From Streptomyces xinghaiensis S187 (lineage in GTDB: Bacteria; Actinomycetota; Actinomycetes; Streptomycetales; Streptomycetaceae), in contig NZ_CP023202.1 in assembly GCF_000220705.2 (NCBI RefSeq), positions 4,432,501 to 4,496,500 of the forward strand: 64,000 bases of DNA, written 5' to 3'. The notes below the pieces were generated by a model. That model worked only from the letters and a program-made list of their open reading frames with translations. It had not been told where the DNA came from and did no database searches. Each line of letters starts with the position of its first letter. The stretch's first letter is position 1. Of the stretch, positions 29,239-38,056 are shown in pieces. The position numbers and the translations under genes are program-made.

Positions 29239-32136
29239 ATGAGCATGACGACCGGAGAGGGGAGGCGGACCCCGGACGTCTCGGTGATCGTGATCGTCTA
29301 CAACGACGCCGACCGCCTCCCGGCCGCCGTGCGGTCCGTCCTCGCGCAGACGCTGCACGCCGTCGAGGCCGTGATCGTCGACGACCACAGCACCGACGGC
29401 TCCCACGAGACGGCCCGCCGCCTGGCCGCCGCCGACCCGGACCGGGTGCGCGTCTGCCGGCTCCCCGCGAACAGCGGTGGCTGCAGCGCCCCCCGCAACC
29501 GCGGCATCGAGGAGGCCCGGGCACCCTGGCTGATGTTCCTGGACAGCGACGACGAACTGCCCCGGCACGCCTGCAAGTCCCTGCTGCTCACCGCCGAGCG
29601 GACCGGCGCGGACTTCGTCACCGGCGAGGTGACCCGGCTCTACGAGGAGTCCGGCACCACCGGCCTCTGGTACCCGGACCTCTTCGCGGACGAACGGGTG
29701 GTCGAGGGCATCCGGGAGGCCCCGGAGTTCTTCTTCGACCACCTCTCCACCAACAAGCTCTACGCGGCCGGCTTCATCGCCCGCCACCGGCTGCGCTTCC
29801 CCGAGGGCGTCCACTACGAGGACCAGCTCTTCTCCGCCCGCGCCTTCACCCTGGCCCGCCGGTTCGCCGTGGTCCCGTGGCCCGTCTACACCTGGCACCT
29901 GGCGGCCGACCCGGCCCGGCCGTCGATCTCCTCCAGCCGCCACCGCATCCGTAACGTCGTCGACCGGATCGCCGTGGCCCGGATGATCGACACCTTTCTG
30001 GCGGAGAGCGGCAACGCCGGTCTGCGCCCCGCGAAGGACCGGAAGTTCCTCCACCACGACTTCCGCCTCTACCTCGGAGATCTGGCCTTCCGCGGCCCCG
30101 GGTGGACCGCGCGCTTCGCCGCCGAGACCGTCCCCTACCTGGACGGCCTCGCCCCGGAGGCGGTCGCGTCGCTCCCGCGCGACGAGCGCGTCTGTCTGCG
30201 GCTGCTCCGCGAGGGCCGGTACGCGGAGGTGCGGCAGAGCGCCCGCGGGCTCGGACGGCCGGGCATCGCACCGCGCCACGCGGTACGGGACGGCGCCGGG
30301 CGGACGTACTGGGGCGCGCGGCTCCCGGACGCGGGGACGGACGCGGCGGCCGACCTGGACATCACCGAGTGGCGGCTGACGGAACAGCCGTTCGCCGGCG
30401 GCCGGATACGCCACGAGGCCGAGGACCTGGCACCCGACGGGCCGCTGCTCCGGCTGCGCCTGCGCACCCACGACCCGGCGGGGCTGCTCACGGACACCGC
30501 GGGGACGCCGGGCCGGGAGGACGGGCTGACGGCCGAGCTGTGGCTCAGCGCGGGCGGGCCGCCCCTGAAGGTTCCCTTCCGCTACCGGCGGGCGGAGCCG
30601 GAGGAGCCCTCGACGGCCGTCGCAGCCGAGCCTTCCGGCACGACCGGCACCACCGGCGGCGAGTACACCGCCGAGATCGCCCTCGACCCGCGCCGTATCC
30701 CGCTGCGGGCCAAGGGCTTCGCCGGCCGCCGCCACCCGGTGGTCGTCCTCACCCGGCACGGCCTCAGCCGCCGGGACCCGCTGCTGGCCCCCCTTGATCT
30801 GCGGCCCCTGCGGACGGCGCTGCCCCGGGCCGGACCGCTCGGCGGCCACGAGCTCCGCGTCGTCTGCGAGGACCGCGGCGCCGGCCGGCTGGAGTTCCGC
30901 TGGCGGCGTGGAGGCGCGCTGCGCCTGGCGGCCGAGGTGGCGCCCCGGCTGGGACCGGTCCACCGCGAGGCCCGGCGGCTGCGGCGGCGGCTGTCGGGTC
31001 CCCGGCTGAAGGCCATGGTGGAGCGCGAGCTGTGGCGGCTCCCGGTCGACCGGCACCTGGTGCTCTTCGAGGCGATGGAGGGCGCCGGGTACGCCGACAG
31101 CCCCCGCTACATCCACGAGGAGCTGGTGCGGCGCGGGCTGCCGTACCGGAGCGTGTGGTCGTACGCGCGGGACCGCTCGTCCTTCCCGCCCGGGGTGCCG
31201 CTCGTCCGGCGCGGCAGCTGGGCGTACGTCCGTACGCTCGCGCGGGCCGGGTACTGGGTGGACTCGCACGGCATCCCCTCCGTCTACGCCAAGCGCCCGG
31301 AGACCCGCTATCTGCAGACCTGGCACGGCCAGGCGCTGAAGCACATGGGCTTCGACACCCCCGAACTGCGGCTGGGCGGCGAGGAGCGGCGGCGCACCCA
31401 CCGGGACATGGTGGCCCGCTGGGACGTCCTGATCGCTCCCAGCGAGGAGTTCGAGCGCACGTTCGTCCGCGCCAACGGCTACACCGGTGAGCTGCTGCGC
31501 TGCGGACTGCCCCGCAACGACGTCCTGGTGCGCTGGGACGAACCCGCGCAGCGGGCCCGGGCCGCCGCGGCCCGCGCCCGGCTGCAGATCCCGGACGGCC
31601 GCCGGGTGCTGCTCTACGCGCCGACCTTCCGGGACGGCCTGCGGGGCAGCGGCGACTCGGTCCGGGTGGACCTGGCGGAGCTGGCCGAGGGGCTGGGCGA
31701 GGAGTGGACCGTGGTGGTCCGCCCGCACGCCTACGACCGGTTCACCGTGCCGCCGGAGCTGGGGTACGCGGTCCGGGACGGGCGGGGCTTCACCGACGTC
31801 AACGACCTGCTGCTGGCCTCCGACGCGCTGGTGACGGACTACTCCTCCCTGATGTTCGACTACGCCGCCCTCGGCCGGCCGATCCTGCTGTTCACCGACG
31901 ACTACGAGGAGTACAGCGGCGGCTCGCGCGGAACGTACTACGACCTGCCGGACATCGCTCCGGGGCCGATGCTGCGGACCACCGCGGAACTGGTGGCGGC
32001 GGTACGGGACCTGGACCGGGTGACCGGGGAGTGGGCGGCGGCGTACGCCCGCTTCCGGGCGATGTTCGCCTCCCGGGACAGCGGACAGGAGAGCAAGGCC
32101 GTGGTCGACCGGTTCTTCGAGGGGGGCGCACCGTGA
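29239..32136 (+). CDS. GT2 glycosyltransferase fused to CDP-glycerol glycerophosphotransferase
   Basis: This 965-residue two-domain protein is likely involved in teichoic-acid-like cell-wall glycopolymer synthesis. The N-terminal GT-A domain (about 13-230) has VSVIVIVYNDADRL, VIVDDHSTDGS and the metal-binding MFLDSDDE; a helical/beta linker follows to about 590. The C-terminal Glyphos_transf (TagF-like) domain has QTWHGQALKHMG (near 694) with the catalytic-type His, YAPTFRDGLRG, and TDYSSLMFDYAALGRP (near 865). TagF-like enzymes add glycerol phosphate from CDP-glycerol. The product is coupled by a 4-bp overlap (GTGA) to a GT4 glycosyltransferase. There are no transmembrane segments, so it presumably acts at the inner membrane face. 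The polymer made cannot be read from the sequence. Confidence 0.88.
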   Translation: MSMTTGEGRRTPDVSVIVIVYNDADRLPAAVRSVLAQTLHAVEAVIVDDHSTDGSHETARRLAAADPDRVRVCRLPANSGGCSAPRNRGIEEARAPWLMFLDSDDELPRHACKSLLLTAERTGADFVTGEVTRLYEESGTTGLWYPDLFADERVVEGIREAPEFFFDHLSTNKLYAAGFIARHRLRFPEGVHYEDQLFSARAFTLARRFAVVPWPVYTWHLAADPARPSISSSRHRIRNVVDRIAVARMIDTFLAESGNAGLRPAKDRKFLHHDFRLYLGDLAFRGPGWTARFAAETVPYLDGLAPEAVASLPRDERVCLRLLREGRYAEVRQSARGLGRPGIAPRHAVRDGAGRTYWGARLPDAGTDAAADLDITEWRLTEQPFAGGRIRHEAEDLAPDGPLLRLRLRTHDPAGLLTDTAGTPGREDGLTAELWLSAGGPPLKVPFRYRRAEPEEPSTAVAAEPSGTTGTTGGEYTAEIALDPRRIPLRAKGFAGRRHPVVVLTRHGLSRRDPLLAPLDLRPLRTALPRAGPLGGHELRVVCEDRGAGRLEFRWRRGGALRLAAEVAPRLGPVHREARRLRRRLSGPRLKAMVERELWRLPVDRHLVLFEAMEGAGYADSPRYIHEELVRRGLPYRSVWSYARDRSSFPPGVPLVRRGSWAYVRTLARAGYWVDSHGIPSVYAKRPETRYLQTWHGQALKHMGFDTPELRLGGEERRRTHRDMVARWDVLIAPSEEFERTFVRANGYTGELLRCGLPRNDVLVRWDEPAQRARAAAARARLQIPDGRRVLLYAPTFRDGLRGSGDSVRVDLAELAEGLGEEWTVVVRPHAYDRFTVPPELGYAVRDGRGFTDVNDLLLASDALVTDYSSLMFDYAALGRPILLFTDDYEEYSGGSRGTYYDLPDIAPGPMLRTTAELVAAVRDLDRVTGEWAAAYARFRAMFASRDSGQESKAVVDRFFEGGAP

Positions 32137-33347
32137 GCGGCGGCGCGGGCGCCGGCGCACACAGAGGCGCACACGGGAGCGCACGCGCCGGAGCAGGCGC
32201 GGCGGCCGGGGCGCGCACCGTCTTTCTCGTGGGCATCGACGTCGACTCGATGGGCGGCTCGCAACGCGTGCTGCACACCCTCGCACAGGGGTTCGGCGAG
32301 CGCGGGCACCGCACCGAGCTGATCGGCATCCGGCCGAGCCCGGAGCCGTACCGCTACCACGCCGACCCCGCCTACCGGCACACCACGCTCTACCCCGCTC
32401 CCGCGGCGCCTCTCCGCCCGGCCCGCAGCCTCACCGAACGCCTCGGTCCCGCCCGGCTGCTGGAGAACCGGGCGCGCCGAGCGGAGCGCGACCGGGCCCG
32501 GGCACGGCTGGCCGCCCGGTTCGCCACCGCCGGCCGGGGCTACGTCGTCATCGGCTCGCCCTGGGCCGTGGACTGGCTGTCCGCCGTCGACCGGCCGCAC
32601 CTCAAGGGCATCGGCCAGTACCACGAGTCGTTCGCACAGGCACGCGCCTCGGCGAACCTCCGGCTGATCCTGCGGCACTACCCGGAGCTGGAGAAGTCCC
32701 TCTTCCTCAGTGAGGGCGACGCGGCCGACTTCCGCCGGCAGCGGCTGCCGAACGCCGCCGTGATGCCCAATCCGCTGCCCTTCACGGCCTCCGCGCCCGC
32801 CCCGCTCGACACCCGGCGGATCGGCGCCGTCGGCAGGCTGGAGGAGATCAAGCGGCTGGACCGGCTGATCGACGCCTTCGCGGAGATCGCGCCCGACCGC
32901 CCCGGCTGGGAGCTGCACCTCTTCGGCGACGGGCCGCTGGAAGCGGAGTTGCGCGGGCGGGCCGCCCGGCTCGGCTGCGCGGAGCGGGTCGTCTTCCGGG
33001 GGAGCGTGCGCGACGTGGCCGCCGCCTACCGCGAACTGTCCGTGCTCGCGCTCACCAGCGAGCGCGAGGGGCGCCCGATGGCCGTGGCGGAGGCGGCCGC
33101 CTGCGGGGTGCCCGTCGTGAGCTTCGACCTCTCGGACGGGGTGCGGGAGCTGGTCGCCGACGGCCGCACCGGCAGACTGGTGCGCCCCGGCGACCAGGAG
33201 GCGTTCACCGCCGCGCTGCGCGAACTGGTGGCGGACGACGCGCTGCGGAAGCGTTTCGGGCGTGCGGCACGGGAGCACGTCGCCCCGCTCGCGCTGCCGG
33301 CTGTGCTCGACCGCTGGGAAGCCCTGTTCGACGAGATCGACCGCTGA
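32133..33347 (+). CDS. GT4 family glycosyltransferase
   Basis: The 404-residue GT-B protein has an N-terminal Rossmann part (TVFLVGIDVDSMGGSQRVL) and a C-terminal Glycos_transf_1 domain with IGAVGRLEEIKRLDRLIDAF, LHLFGDGPLEAELRGRA and the E-x7-E donor-binding motif in SEREGRPMAVAEAAACG. Family GT4 enzymes use nucleotide or lipid-linked sugars with retention of configuration. The GTG start overlaps the stop of the upstream GT2-glycerophosphotransferase by 4 bp. The frame is open further upstream inside that gene but without homology. The first about 28 residues are a low-complexity Gly/Ala/His/Arg stretch, which may not be conserved. It probably adds a sugar to the same glycopolymer; acceptor and donor are unknown. 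Confidence 0.88.
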   Translation: MSGGAGAGAHRGAHGSARAGAGAAAGARTVFLVGIDVDSMGGSQRVLHTLAQGFGERGHRTELIGIRPSPEPYRYHADPAYRHTTLYPAPAAPLRPARSLTERLGPARLLENRARRAERDRARARLAARFATAGRGYVVIGSPWAVDWLSAVDRPHLKGIGQYHESFAQARASANLRLILRHYPELEKSLFLSEGDAADFRRQRLPNAAVMPNPLPFTASAPAPLDTRRIGAVGRLEEIKRLDRLIDAFAEIAPDRPGWELHLFGDGPLEAELRGRAARLGCAERVVFRGSVRDVAAAYRELSVLALTSEREGRPMAVAEAAACGVPVVSFDLSDGVRELVADGRTGRLVRPGDQEAFTAALRELVADDALRKRFGRAAREHVAPLALPAVLDRWEALFDEIDR

Positions 33348-33401
33348 ACGGACGGCGAAGGAGCCGTGGGCGAAGTGGGCACCGGGGGAGCGGGGCGGGA
33401 C

Positions 33402-35174
33402 TCACCACCGCTCGACCAGCCCACGCCGCAGCGCCCGGCCGGCGATACGGAGCGCGCTGCGCGGCCCGCGCGCCACCCGCAGCGCGAGTGAGCCGCCCGC
33501 CGCCTCGAACGGGTGCACCAGCAGCAGACCGTTCCGGCCGGCCGCCACCCCGCGGCGCGGCAGCGGACCGGCGGCCCGCACGCCGGTGTAGAGCGAACCG
33601 CCGTCGGCACAGTGGATCCTGACCCGGACGTCCCAGATCTCCGGCGCTCCGCCGCGCCCGCCGGCGGGGGCGGCCGGTCCGGCGGTGCCCGGGGTGTCCA
33701 GGCCGAGCAGGACCTCGGCCGTCCAGGACGGGGCCGCGGTGTCGTCCCGGGTGAGGACGGCGTTCCGGGCCAGCCCCAGGCGGCCGTCGTCGCGGTGGCG
33801 CAGCTCGACGTCCACGGTGACCGGGCCCCCGGCGGCCATCAGCCGTCCGTACAGCTCGTGGACGCGCAGGACGAGCCGCAGCCGGGGCCGGGTGAGGCCG
33901 AGGGCGCCCGCCGCCGCACCGCTGCCACCGGTGCTCCCGTCCCCGCTCCGGACACCGCTTCCGCTTCCGTTCCCGCCGCCGCGGCCTCTGCCGCCGGTGC
34001 CGCGCTCGTGCGCGCGGAGCGTGCCGTCGACGGTCACCGGCAGCCGGTGCAGCGGTGTCTCGTCCACCCGGTCGAGCAGGACGGCCGGCAGGTCGATCGC
34101 CCACACCGGCCGGCCGTTGACCCGCGCGTACGGGGGCAGCAGCCGGGCCGGGTGGACGGCCAGCCCGGCCAGCCGCTCCACGTCGCGGGGGTGATCGGCG
34201 GCCGCGATGACCCGGGCGCTCCACCGCGCGGGCGCGCGGGCGGCGAGCAGGTCCTCCTCGCCGAACGACTCCAGATGCTCCCGGGTGAGGTCCCACCAGG
34301 CGAGCCGGTGGTCCTCGTCGCGCCGGCCCAGTTCCCGCAGGTATATCCGCAGGTCGTGGTCGAGGAACTTCACCCGGGCGGCGTGGGCCAGCCGCCGCTG
34401 CCCGGCCAGTTGCAGGGTGTCCACGGCCAGCCGGTGCGCCGTCAGCCGGGCCCGCCAGCCGTCCACCCGGCTGCGGTCCAGCGAGATCGAGGGCCGGGCG
34501 GCGGTGCGGCGGACGTGCCAGATGTAGACGGTGTCGGGGATGACGGCGATCCGGGGGCGGGCGGCCAGCACCCGGGCGGTGAAGACGAAGTCCTCGTAGC
34601 GGAACGGGCCTTCGGGGAAGGTGATGCCGTGCGCGGCGAGGAAGGACCGGTCGTACAGCTTGTTGACACAGAGGGTGTCGCGGACCAGGCGCGGCTGCAG
34701 CTCCGGCGCGTCGTGGACCGCCTCGGCCAGGTAGAGAGCGCGCTGCCAGCGGGTGTCGCGCCGCAGCGGCAGTTCGCGCCGGAGGCAGGCGCCCGCGACG
34801 ACCGGCGCCGCGTGCCGGAGGGCGGCCTTGAGGAGAGCGTCGGCGGCGCCGGGCGGCAGCACGTCGTCGCTGTCGAGGAACATCACGTACGGGGCGGTGG
34901 CCTGCCGCAGCCCGTCGTTGCGGGGGCTGCCGCAGCCGCCGCTGTTGACGGTCCGGTGCCGCACCCGCAGCCGGGGCTCGTGAGCCGCCATCCGGTCGAG
35001 CAGGGCACCGGTGGCGTCGGTGGAGGCGTCGTCCACGGCGATCACCTCACGGACGGCGGGGCCCTGGCCGAGGGCCGAGCGGACCGCCGTCCTGATGTGC
35101 GCCGCGTCGTTGTAGCCGATGACGATCACGCTGATCTGCGCGGCCTCCACCGGCGGTGGCATATCGGCATCCAT
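33402..35174 (-). CDS. GT2 family glycosyltransferase (TarS/TarP-like architecture)
   Basis: The 590-residue protein has an N-terminal GT-A domain (ISVIVIGYNDAAHIRTAV, VIAVDDASTDATG, MFLDSDDVLPPG) that resembles the GT2 domain of the divergent fusion protein upstream, with which it also shares the following linker type. The C-terminal half is beta-rich, with a Gly/Ser/Arg-rich stretch of about 35 residues encoded near 33900-34010. Ribitol-teichoic acid glycosyltransferases have this layout, so wall polymer glycosylation is the likely role. It is convergent with the GT4 gene. ATG 35174 lacks a ribosome site; a TAACTT sequence 8-13 nt upstream would fit the -10 of a leaderless transcript, but no good -35 is seen. 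The next in-frame ATG is at 35162. Confidence 0.82.
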   Translation of the reverse strand: MDADMPPPVEAAQISVIVIGYNDAAHIRTAVRSALGQGPAVREVIAVDDASTDATGALLDRMAAHEPRLRVRHRTVNSGGCGSPRNDGLRQATAPYVMFLDSDDVLPPGAADALLKAALRHAAPVVAGACLRRELPLRRDTRWQRALYLAEAVHDAPELQPRLVRDTLCVNKLYDRSFLAAHGITFPEGPFRYEDFVFTARVLAARPRIAVIPDTVYIWHVRRTAARPSISLDRSRVDGWRARLTAHRLAVDTLQLAGQRRLAHAARVKFLDHDLRIYLRELGRRDEDHRLAWWDLTREHLESFGEEDLLAARAPARWSARVIAAADHPRDVERLAGLAVHPARLLPPYARVNGRPVWAIDLPAVLLDRVDETPLHRLPVTVDGTLRAHERGTGGRGRGGGNGSGSGVRSGDGSTGGSGAAAGALGLTRPRLRLVLRVHELYGRLMAAGGPVTVDVELRHRDDGRLGLARNAVLTRDDTAAPSWTAEVLLGLDTPGTAGPAAPAGGRGGAPEIWDVRVRIHCADGGSLYTGVRAAGPLPRRGVAAGRNGLLLVHPFEAAGGSLALRVARGPRSALRIAGRALRRGLVERW

Positions 35175-35302
35175 GAGGACAAAGTTATCCGCCGTGGTGG
35201 CAGATCCGGCCCGAGCGCGGCCGATGGCGGCTCGTCGCCGGGCCTTCGGGGCGCGCGTTCGGGACTGATGGCTGGGGACCGGCCGAGGTTCCCTCACATG
35301 GG

Positions 35303-35788
35303 TCAGTGCGGACCCTGGAGAGAGGGGAGGTGGCCGGATGGTACGGCGGGCGGCGCCGGCGAGCATGCTGCTTCCCGGGTGGCGGCGACGGCCTTGAAAC
35401 GCGACCAGACGATCTTGCCGAACGGTTGGCGGCTCTCGACTCCCCAGGCATCGGTGAGCATCTCCACGAGCAACAGCCCGCGGCCGGAGGCGTCCGCCGG
35501 GTCCGGGTGGTGGACGTGCGGCCGGTGGCTGTCGCGGCGAAGGCTGCGGCTGTCGTGCACTTCAAGGTGTACGACATTGTCATCGTTGCTCAGGATGACG
35601 AGGAAGCCGCGTCCGGGCTCCGTTCCATGGACGAGCGCGTTGGTGGCCAATTCGGAGACGCAGAGCCGGACATCGTCCGAGAGCTCGTCCAGTCCCCAGG
35701 ACGACAAGGTCGCGGTGGTGAACTCGCGTGCCAGGCCTACGGACTGGGGCCTGGCGTCAAAATACTTCTGTGTCCTCAGTTCGGACAT
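35303..35788 (-). CDS. ATP-binding protein, RsbW/SpoIIAB-like HATPase
   Basis: The 161-residue protein has a single GHKL ATPase fold (HATPase_c_2). Its N box is RLCVSELATNALVHGTEPG, the G1-type segment is HLEVHDSRS, and the G2 box is SGRGLLLVEMLTDAWGVE. Such small kinases in Streptomyces are anti-sigma-factor-like proteins or partners of orphan regulators; many lie next to HTH genes. The gene is divergent from the HTH/TPR-ASCH-YdcF operon across 277 bp. The C-terminal 30 residues are Pro/Ala-rich. No anti-sigma antagonist or sigma factor gene is adjacent, so its target is unknown. Confidence 0.85.
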   Translation of the reverse strand: MSELRTQKYFDARPQSVGLAREFTTATLSSWGLDELSDDVRLCVSELATNALVHGTEPGRGFLVILSNDDNVVHLEVHDSRSLRRDSHRPHVHHPDPADASGRGLLLVEMLTDAWGVESRQPFGKIVWSRFKAVAATREAACSPAPPAVPSGHLPSLQGPH

Positions 35789-36065
35789 GGCCGGATCTCG
35801 CTTTCGGGGTCAGGGTCCGCGCCGCGGTGGTGGACGCGGCTGGTGCCGTCCGCCGGACGTGGCACCGGGATCAAGGCTGATCCGCCCGCGTTGTTGCAGG
35901 TAGTGAGAGGTGCCCGCCCTCAATGGGCGGGTTCGACGACCCCCAGTGGGCGGTCGGTCCGCCCATGGCGGAGAGTCTCATGGCGTGCCGTGGCAAGCCC
36001 GAACTCGTTGGCCATCACAGGCGGACCGACCTGACGCCGCCTTGTGCCCGAGGGGGAGTCGACCG
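35789..36065. promoter_or_regulatory. Divergent intergenic region with two inverted repeats
   Basis: Two similar hairpins with 7-bp arms and 5-nt loops are present: CCCGCCC-TCAAT-GGGCGGG at 35913-35931 and TGGGCGG-TCGGT-CCGCCCA at 35947-35965. Their centres are 34 bp apart. They could be operators for the flanking HTH protein, or attenuator-type RNA hairpins. No clear -35/-10 pair was found. Confidence 0.45.
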
Positions 36066-37661
36066 GTGAGATCCCAAGTGAGACAGCAGCCCAGGGCGGT
36101 CCACGACGTGTCGTGCGGCAGATCACTGCGCGAGCGGATCCTGGGTCGGGCCGGGTCCCCCGATTTCATGCCGCAAGCCCTGGCCGCGCAGGTGGCTGCC
36201 GAGATCGAGGCCCACTGCGGCCACCGCCGTCTCAAATGCCGCCGCCTGGCCATGGGCTGGACGGTCGCCCAGGCCGTCGCCGCTGCCCACCAGTTGGTTG
36301 AGGAGGAGTGCTTGGCCAAGGTGGGCCTCTCCGAACGCTCCTGGAAGGACTGGGAGGCCGGCCGACTGCCCAGCCCCGACTACCAGGATCTGCTGTGCCG
36401 TTTGTTCGCCACCGGCCCCGTCGAGTTGGGGTTCGCCCACGACTACTCACCCGCACCTGCGGCGGATGGATCCAGTCCGCTCTGGAGGGGGCATGGCCCG
36501 GATGGAACACTCTCCGAGAGGGAAGCAGCCCAAGCGGGTGCAGACCCGTGGACCTTCACGGAGGTGGAGGCAACGAAGCGACGCGACGCGGTGAAACTCG
36601 CCGGACTGGCCATGGCCTCCCCGGCCGCCGCAGCAAGGATTCTTGATCAGGCCGCCGCTGAGGCCATGGAGTTCACCCGCCAGGCCGAGGCGACCTCACT
36701 CGGCTCGGGAACTCTGGATCACCTCGACCTTGCTGTCACCGAGTTCAACCGCGCGTACTCCCTGAAGCCGCCCAAGGCGGTTTTCGATGCGGTGATGGAC
36801 TACCGGCGCAAGGTCGCCGCTCTCCTCGCGGGCCGACACACCCACCAACAGGAACGTGAACTGCTGACGTTCGCCGGCTGGCTGTCCGAGCTCTTGGCCT
36901 GGCTCGCCCACGACCTCGGAGACGCCCGCACCGGTCTGGCCTTCGCCACCGACGCGTTCGTCCACGGACAGCAAGCCGGCCACGGCCGGCTGTGTGCATG
37001 GGCGATGGACGCCGCCGCCTCCATCAACCTGTATGAACAGAGGCCCGGAAAGGCGCGCAACGCTGCCCTTAAGGGTCTCAGCGAAGCAGCGGTACCCCAT
37101 CCGCTGACCGTGCGGCTCCATGCCCAGGCCGCACGCGCTGCCGCCGCCGACGGTGACGCGGACGGCTTCACCACCGCTTTCCGAGCAGCCGAGGACGCCT
37201 ATGGGATTCTGCCGCCGCGGTCACCCCGCCGCTTCGGCCTGGACGTGCTGCCCCTGGCGGACTATGCGCTGACCTCCTACTCAGCGACCTCGTTCATCTG
37301 GCTCGGTCAGGCCGAACAGGCCCGGCAGTACGCTGAACAGGCTCTGGCAACCTACGAGTCGGCGCCTGAGGCCTCCCGGTCCCCGAGCCGCGAAGCCATC
37401 GCCCGCATCGACCTCGCCCTCGCCCATGCCCTCCTCGGTGACTCCGACGCCGCCGTCGCTCTCGGTCACCAAGCCCTCGACTCCACCCGCGTGGTCGACT
37501 CCGTCCGCCACCGGGCCGGCGACTTGACCGCGTTCCTGGCCCGCCGCCATCCCGGCCGGGAGGCCGTCGAGACTTTGCGTGAACGGCTGGTGGCAGTCGG
37601 CGCTGCCGCTTGCGCCGTCACCGCAGCCCCAGCACACGAACCCGAAGAAGGTGTCACGTGA
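36066..37661 (+). CDS. HTH regulator with TPR-like C-terminal domain
   Basis: The product is 531 residues from GTG 36066, which has a strong GGGGGAG 7 nt upstream; the open frame begins at 35910. The N-terminal part (about 30-130: AAQVAAEIEAHCGHRRLK, WTVAQAVAAAHQLVEEE, GLSERSWKDWEAGRLPSPDY) is an XRE-like helix-turn-helix found in a Streptomyces family of tetratricopeptide regulators. The C-terminal about 330 residues are all-helical with repeated TPR-like units (GQAEQARQYAEQALATYESA, ALAHALLGDSDAAVALGHQA). Comparable proteins respond to peptides or ligands bound by the TPR domain. It is the first gene of a tightly coupled operon (4-bp overlap with the ASCH gene). The regulated genes and signal are unknown. 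Confidence 0.78.
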   Translation: MRSQVRQQPRAVHDVSCGRSLRERILGRAGSPDFMPQALAAQVAAEIEAHCGHRRLKCRRLAMGWTVAQAVAAAHQLVEEECLAKVGLSERSWKDWEAGRLPSPDYQDLLCRLFATGPVELGFAHDYSPAPAADGSSPLWRGHGPDGTLSEREAAQAGADPWTFTEVEATKRRDAVKLAGLAMASPAAAARILDQAAAEAMEFTRQAEATSLGSGTLDHLDLAVTEFNRAYSLKPPKAVFDAVMDYRRKVAALLAGRHTHQQERELLTFAGWLSELLAWLAHDLGDARTGLAFATDAFVHGQQAGHGRLCAWAMDAAASINLYEQRPGKARNAALKGLSEAAVPHPLTVRLHAQAARAAAADGDADGFTTAFRAAEDAYGILPPRSPRRFGLDVLPLADYALTSYSATSFIWLGQAEQARQYAEQALATYESAPEASRSPSREAIARIDLALAHALLGDSDAAVALGHQALDSTRVVDSVRHRAGDLTAFLARRHPGREAVETLRERLVAVGAAACAVTAAPAHEPEEGVT

Positions 37662-38056
37662 CCGGCCTGTACCAGCCTGCCGAGTATTCCCTCAGCATTC
37701 GGAAGCCCTACTTCGACCTCATCGCGTCGGGCGCCAAGACCATCGAGGTGCGCGTCGGCTATCCCAAGATCCGCAGGATCACCGCCGGGGACATGCTGCG
37801 CATCACGTGCGCGGACCAGGCGCTGACCACCCGCGTCACCGCGGTGAAGGAATACAACTCCTTCACTGCGATGCTGGACGCCGAGGACCCGGCCGTGATC
37901 GGCGGACCCGGCATGACCCGCGACCAGCTCCTCACCGCGATCCGGGACATCTACCCGCCCGATAAGGAAGCCCTCGGCGTCTTCGCCGTTCACCTCGCCC
38001 GTACCCGGGCGGGACAGCCCGCCCCCGGCGACGGTGACCAGGGAGACACAGCGTGA
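37658..38056 (+). CDS. ASCH domain protein
   Basis: The 132-residue protein has the ASCH fold (a PUA-like beta barrel): LSIRKPYFDLIASGAKTIEV, the GDMLRIT motif, and a C-terminal helix with LGVFAVHLAR. ASCH domains bind RNA or nucleotides and some have nuclease or amidohydrolase activity; the IRKPYFDLIASGAKTIEVR segment is the conserved putative active site. The GTG start overlaps the stop of the HTH/TPR gene (GTGA), and its own stop overlaps the start of the YdcF gene (GTGA). The operon is thus translationally coupled throughout. The role may be RNA-related, but nothing in the sequence fixes a substrate. Confidence 0.86.
   Translation: MTGLYQPAEYSLSIRKPYFDLIASGAKTIEVRVGYPKIRRITAGDMLRITCADQALTTRVTAVKEYNSFTAMLDAEDPAVIGGPGMTRDQLLTAIRDIYPPDKEALGVFAVHLARTRAGQPAPGDGDQGDTA

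Noticed and set aside
23804..29524. A 1,906-codon open frame on the minus strand
   Set aside because: It is exactly antisense to the NAD-glutamate dehydrogenase, whose motifs are well conserved. Its product is Arg/Val/Leu/Asp-rich without family features. High GC content makes such long antisense frames common.
35174..35200. Leaderless promoter for the GT2 gene
   Set aside because: TAACTT is suitably placed 8-13 nt before the ATG, but no acceptable -35 was found 16-19 nt further upstream, so it was not listed as a promoter.
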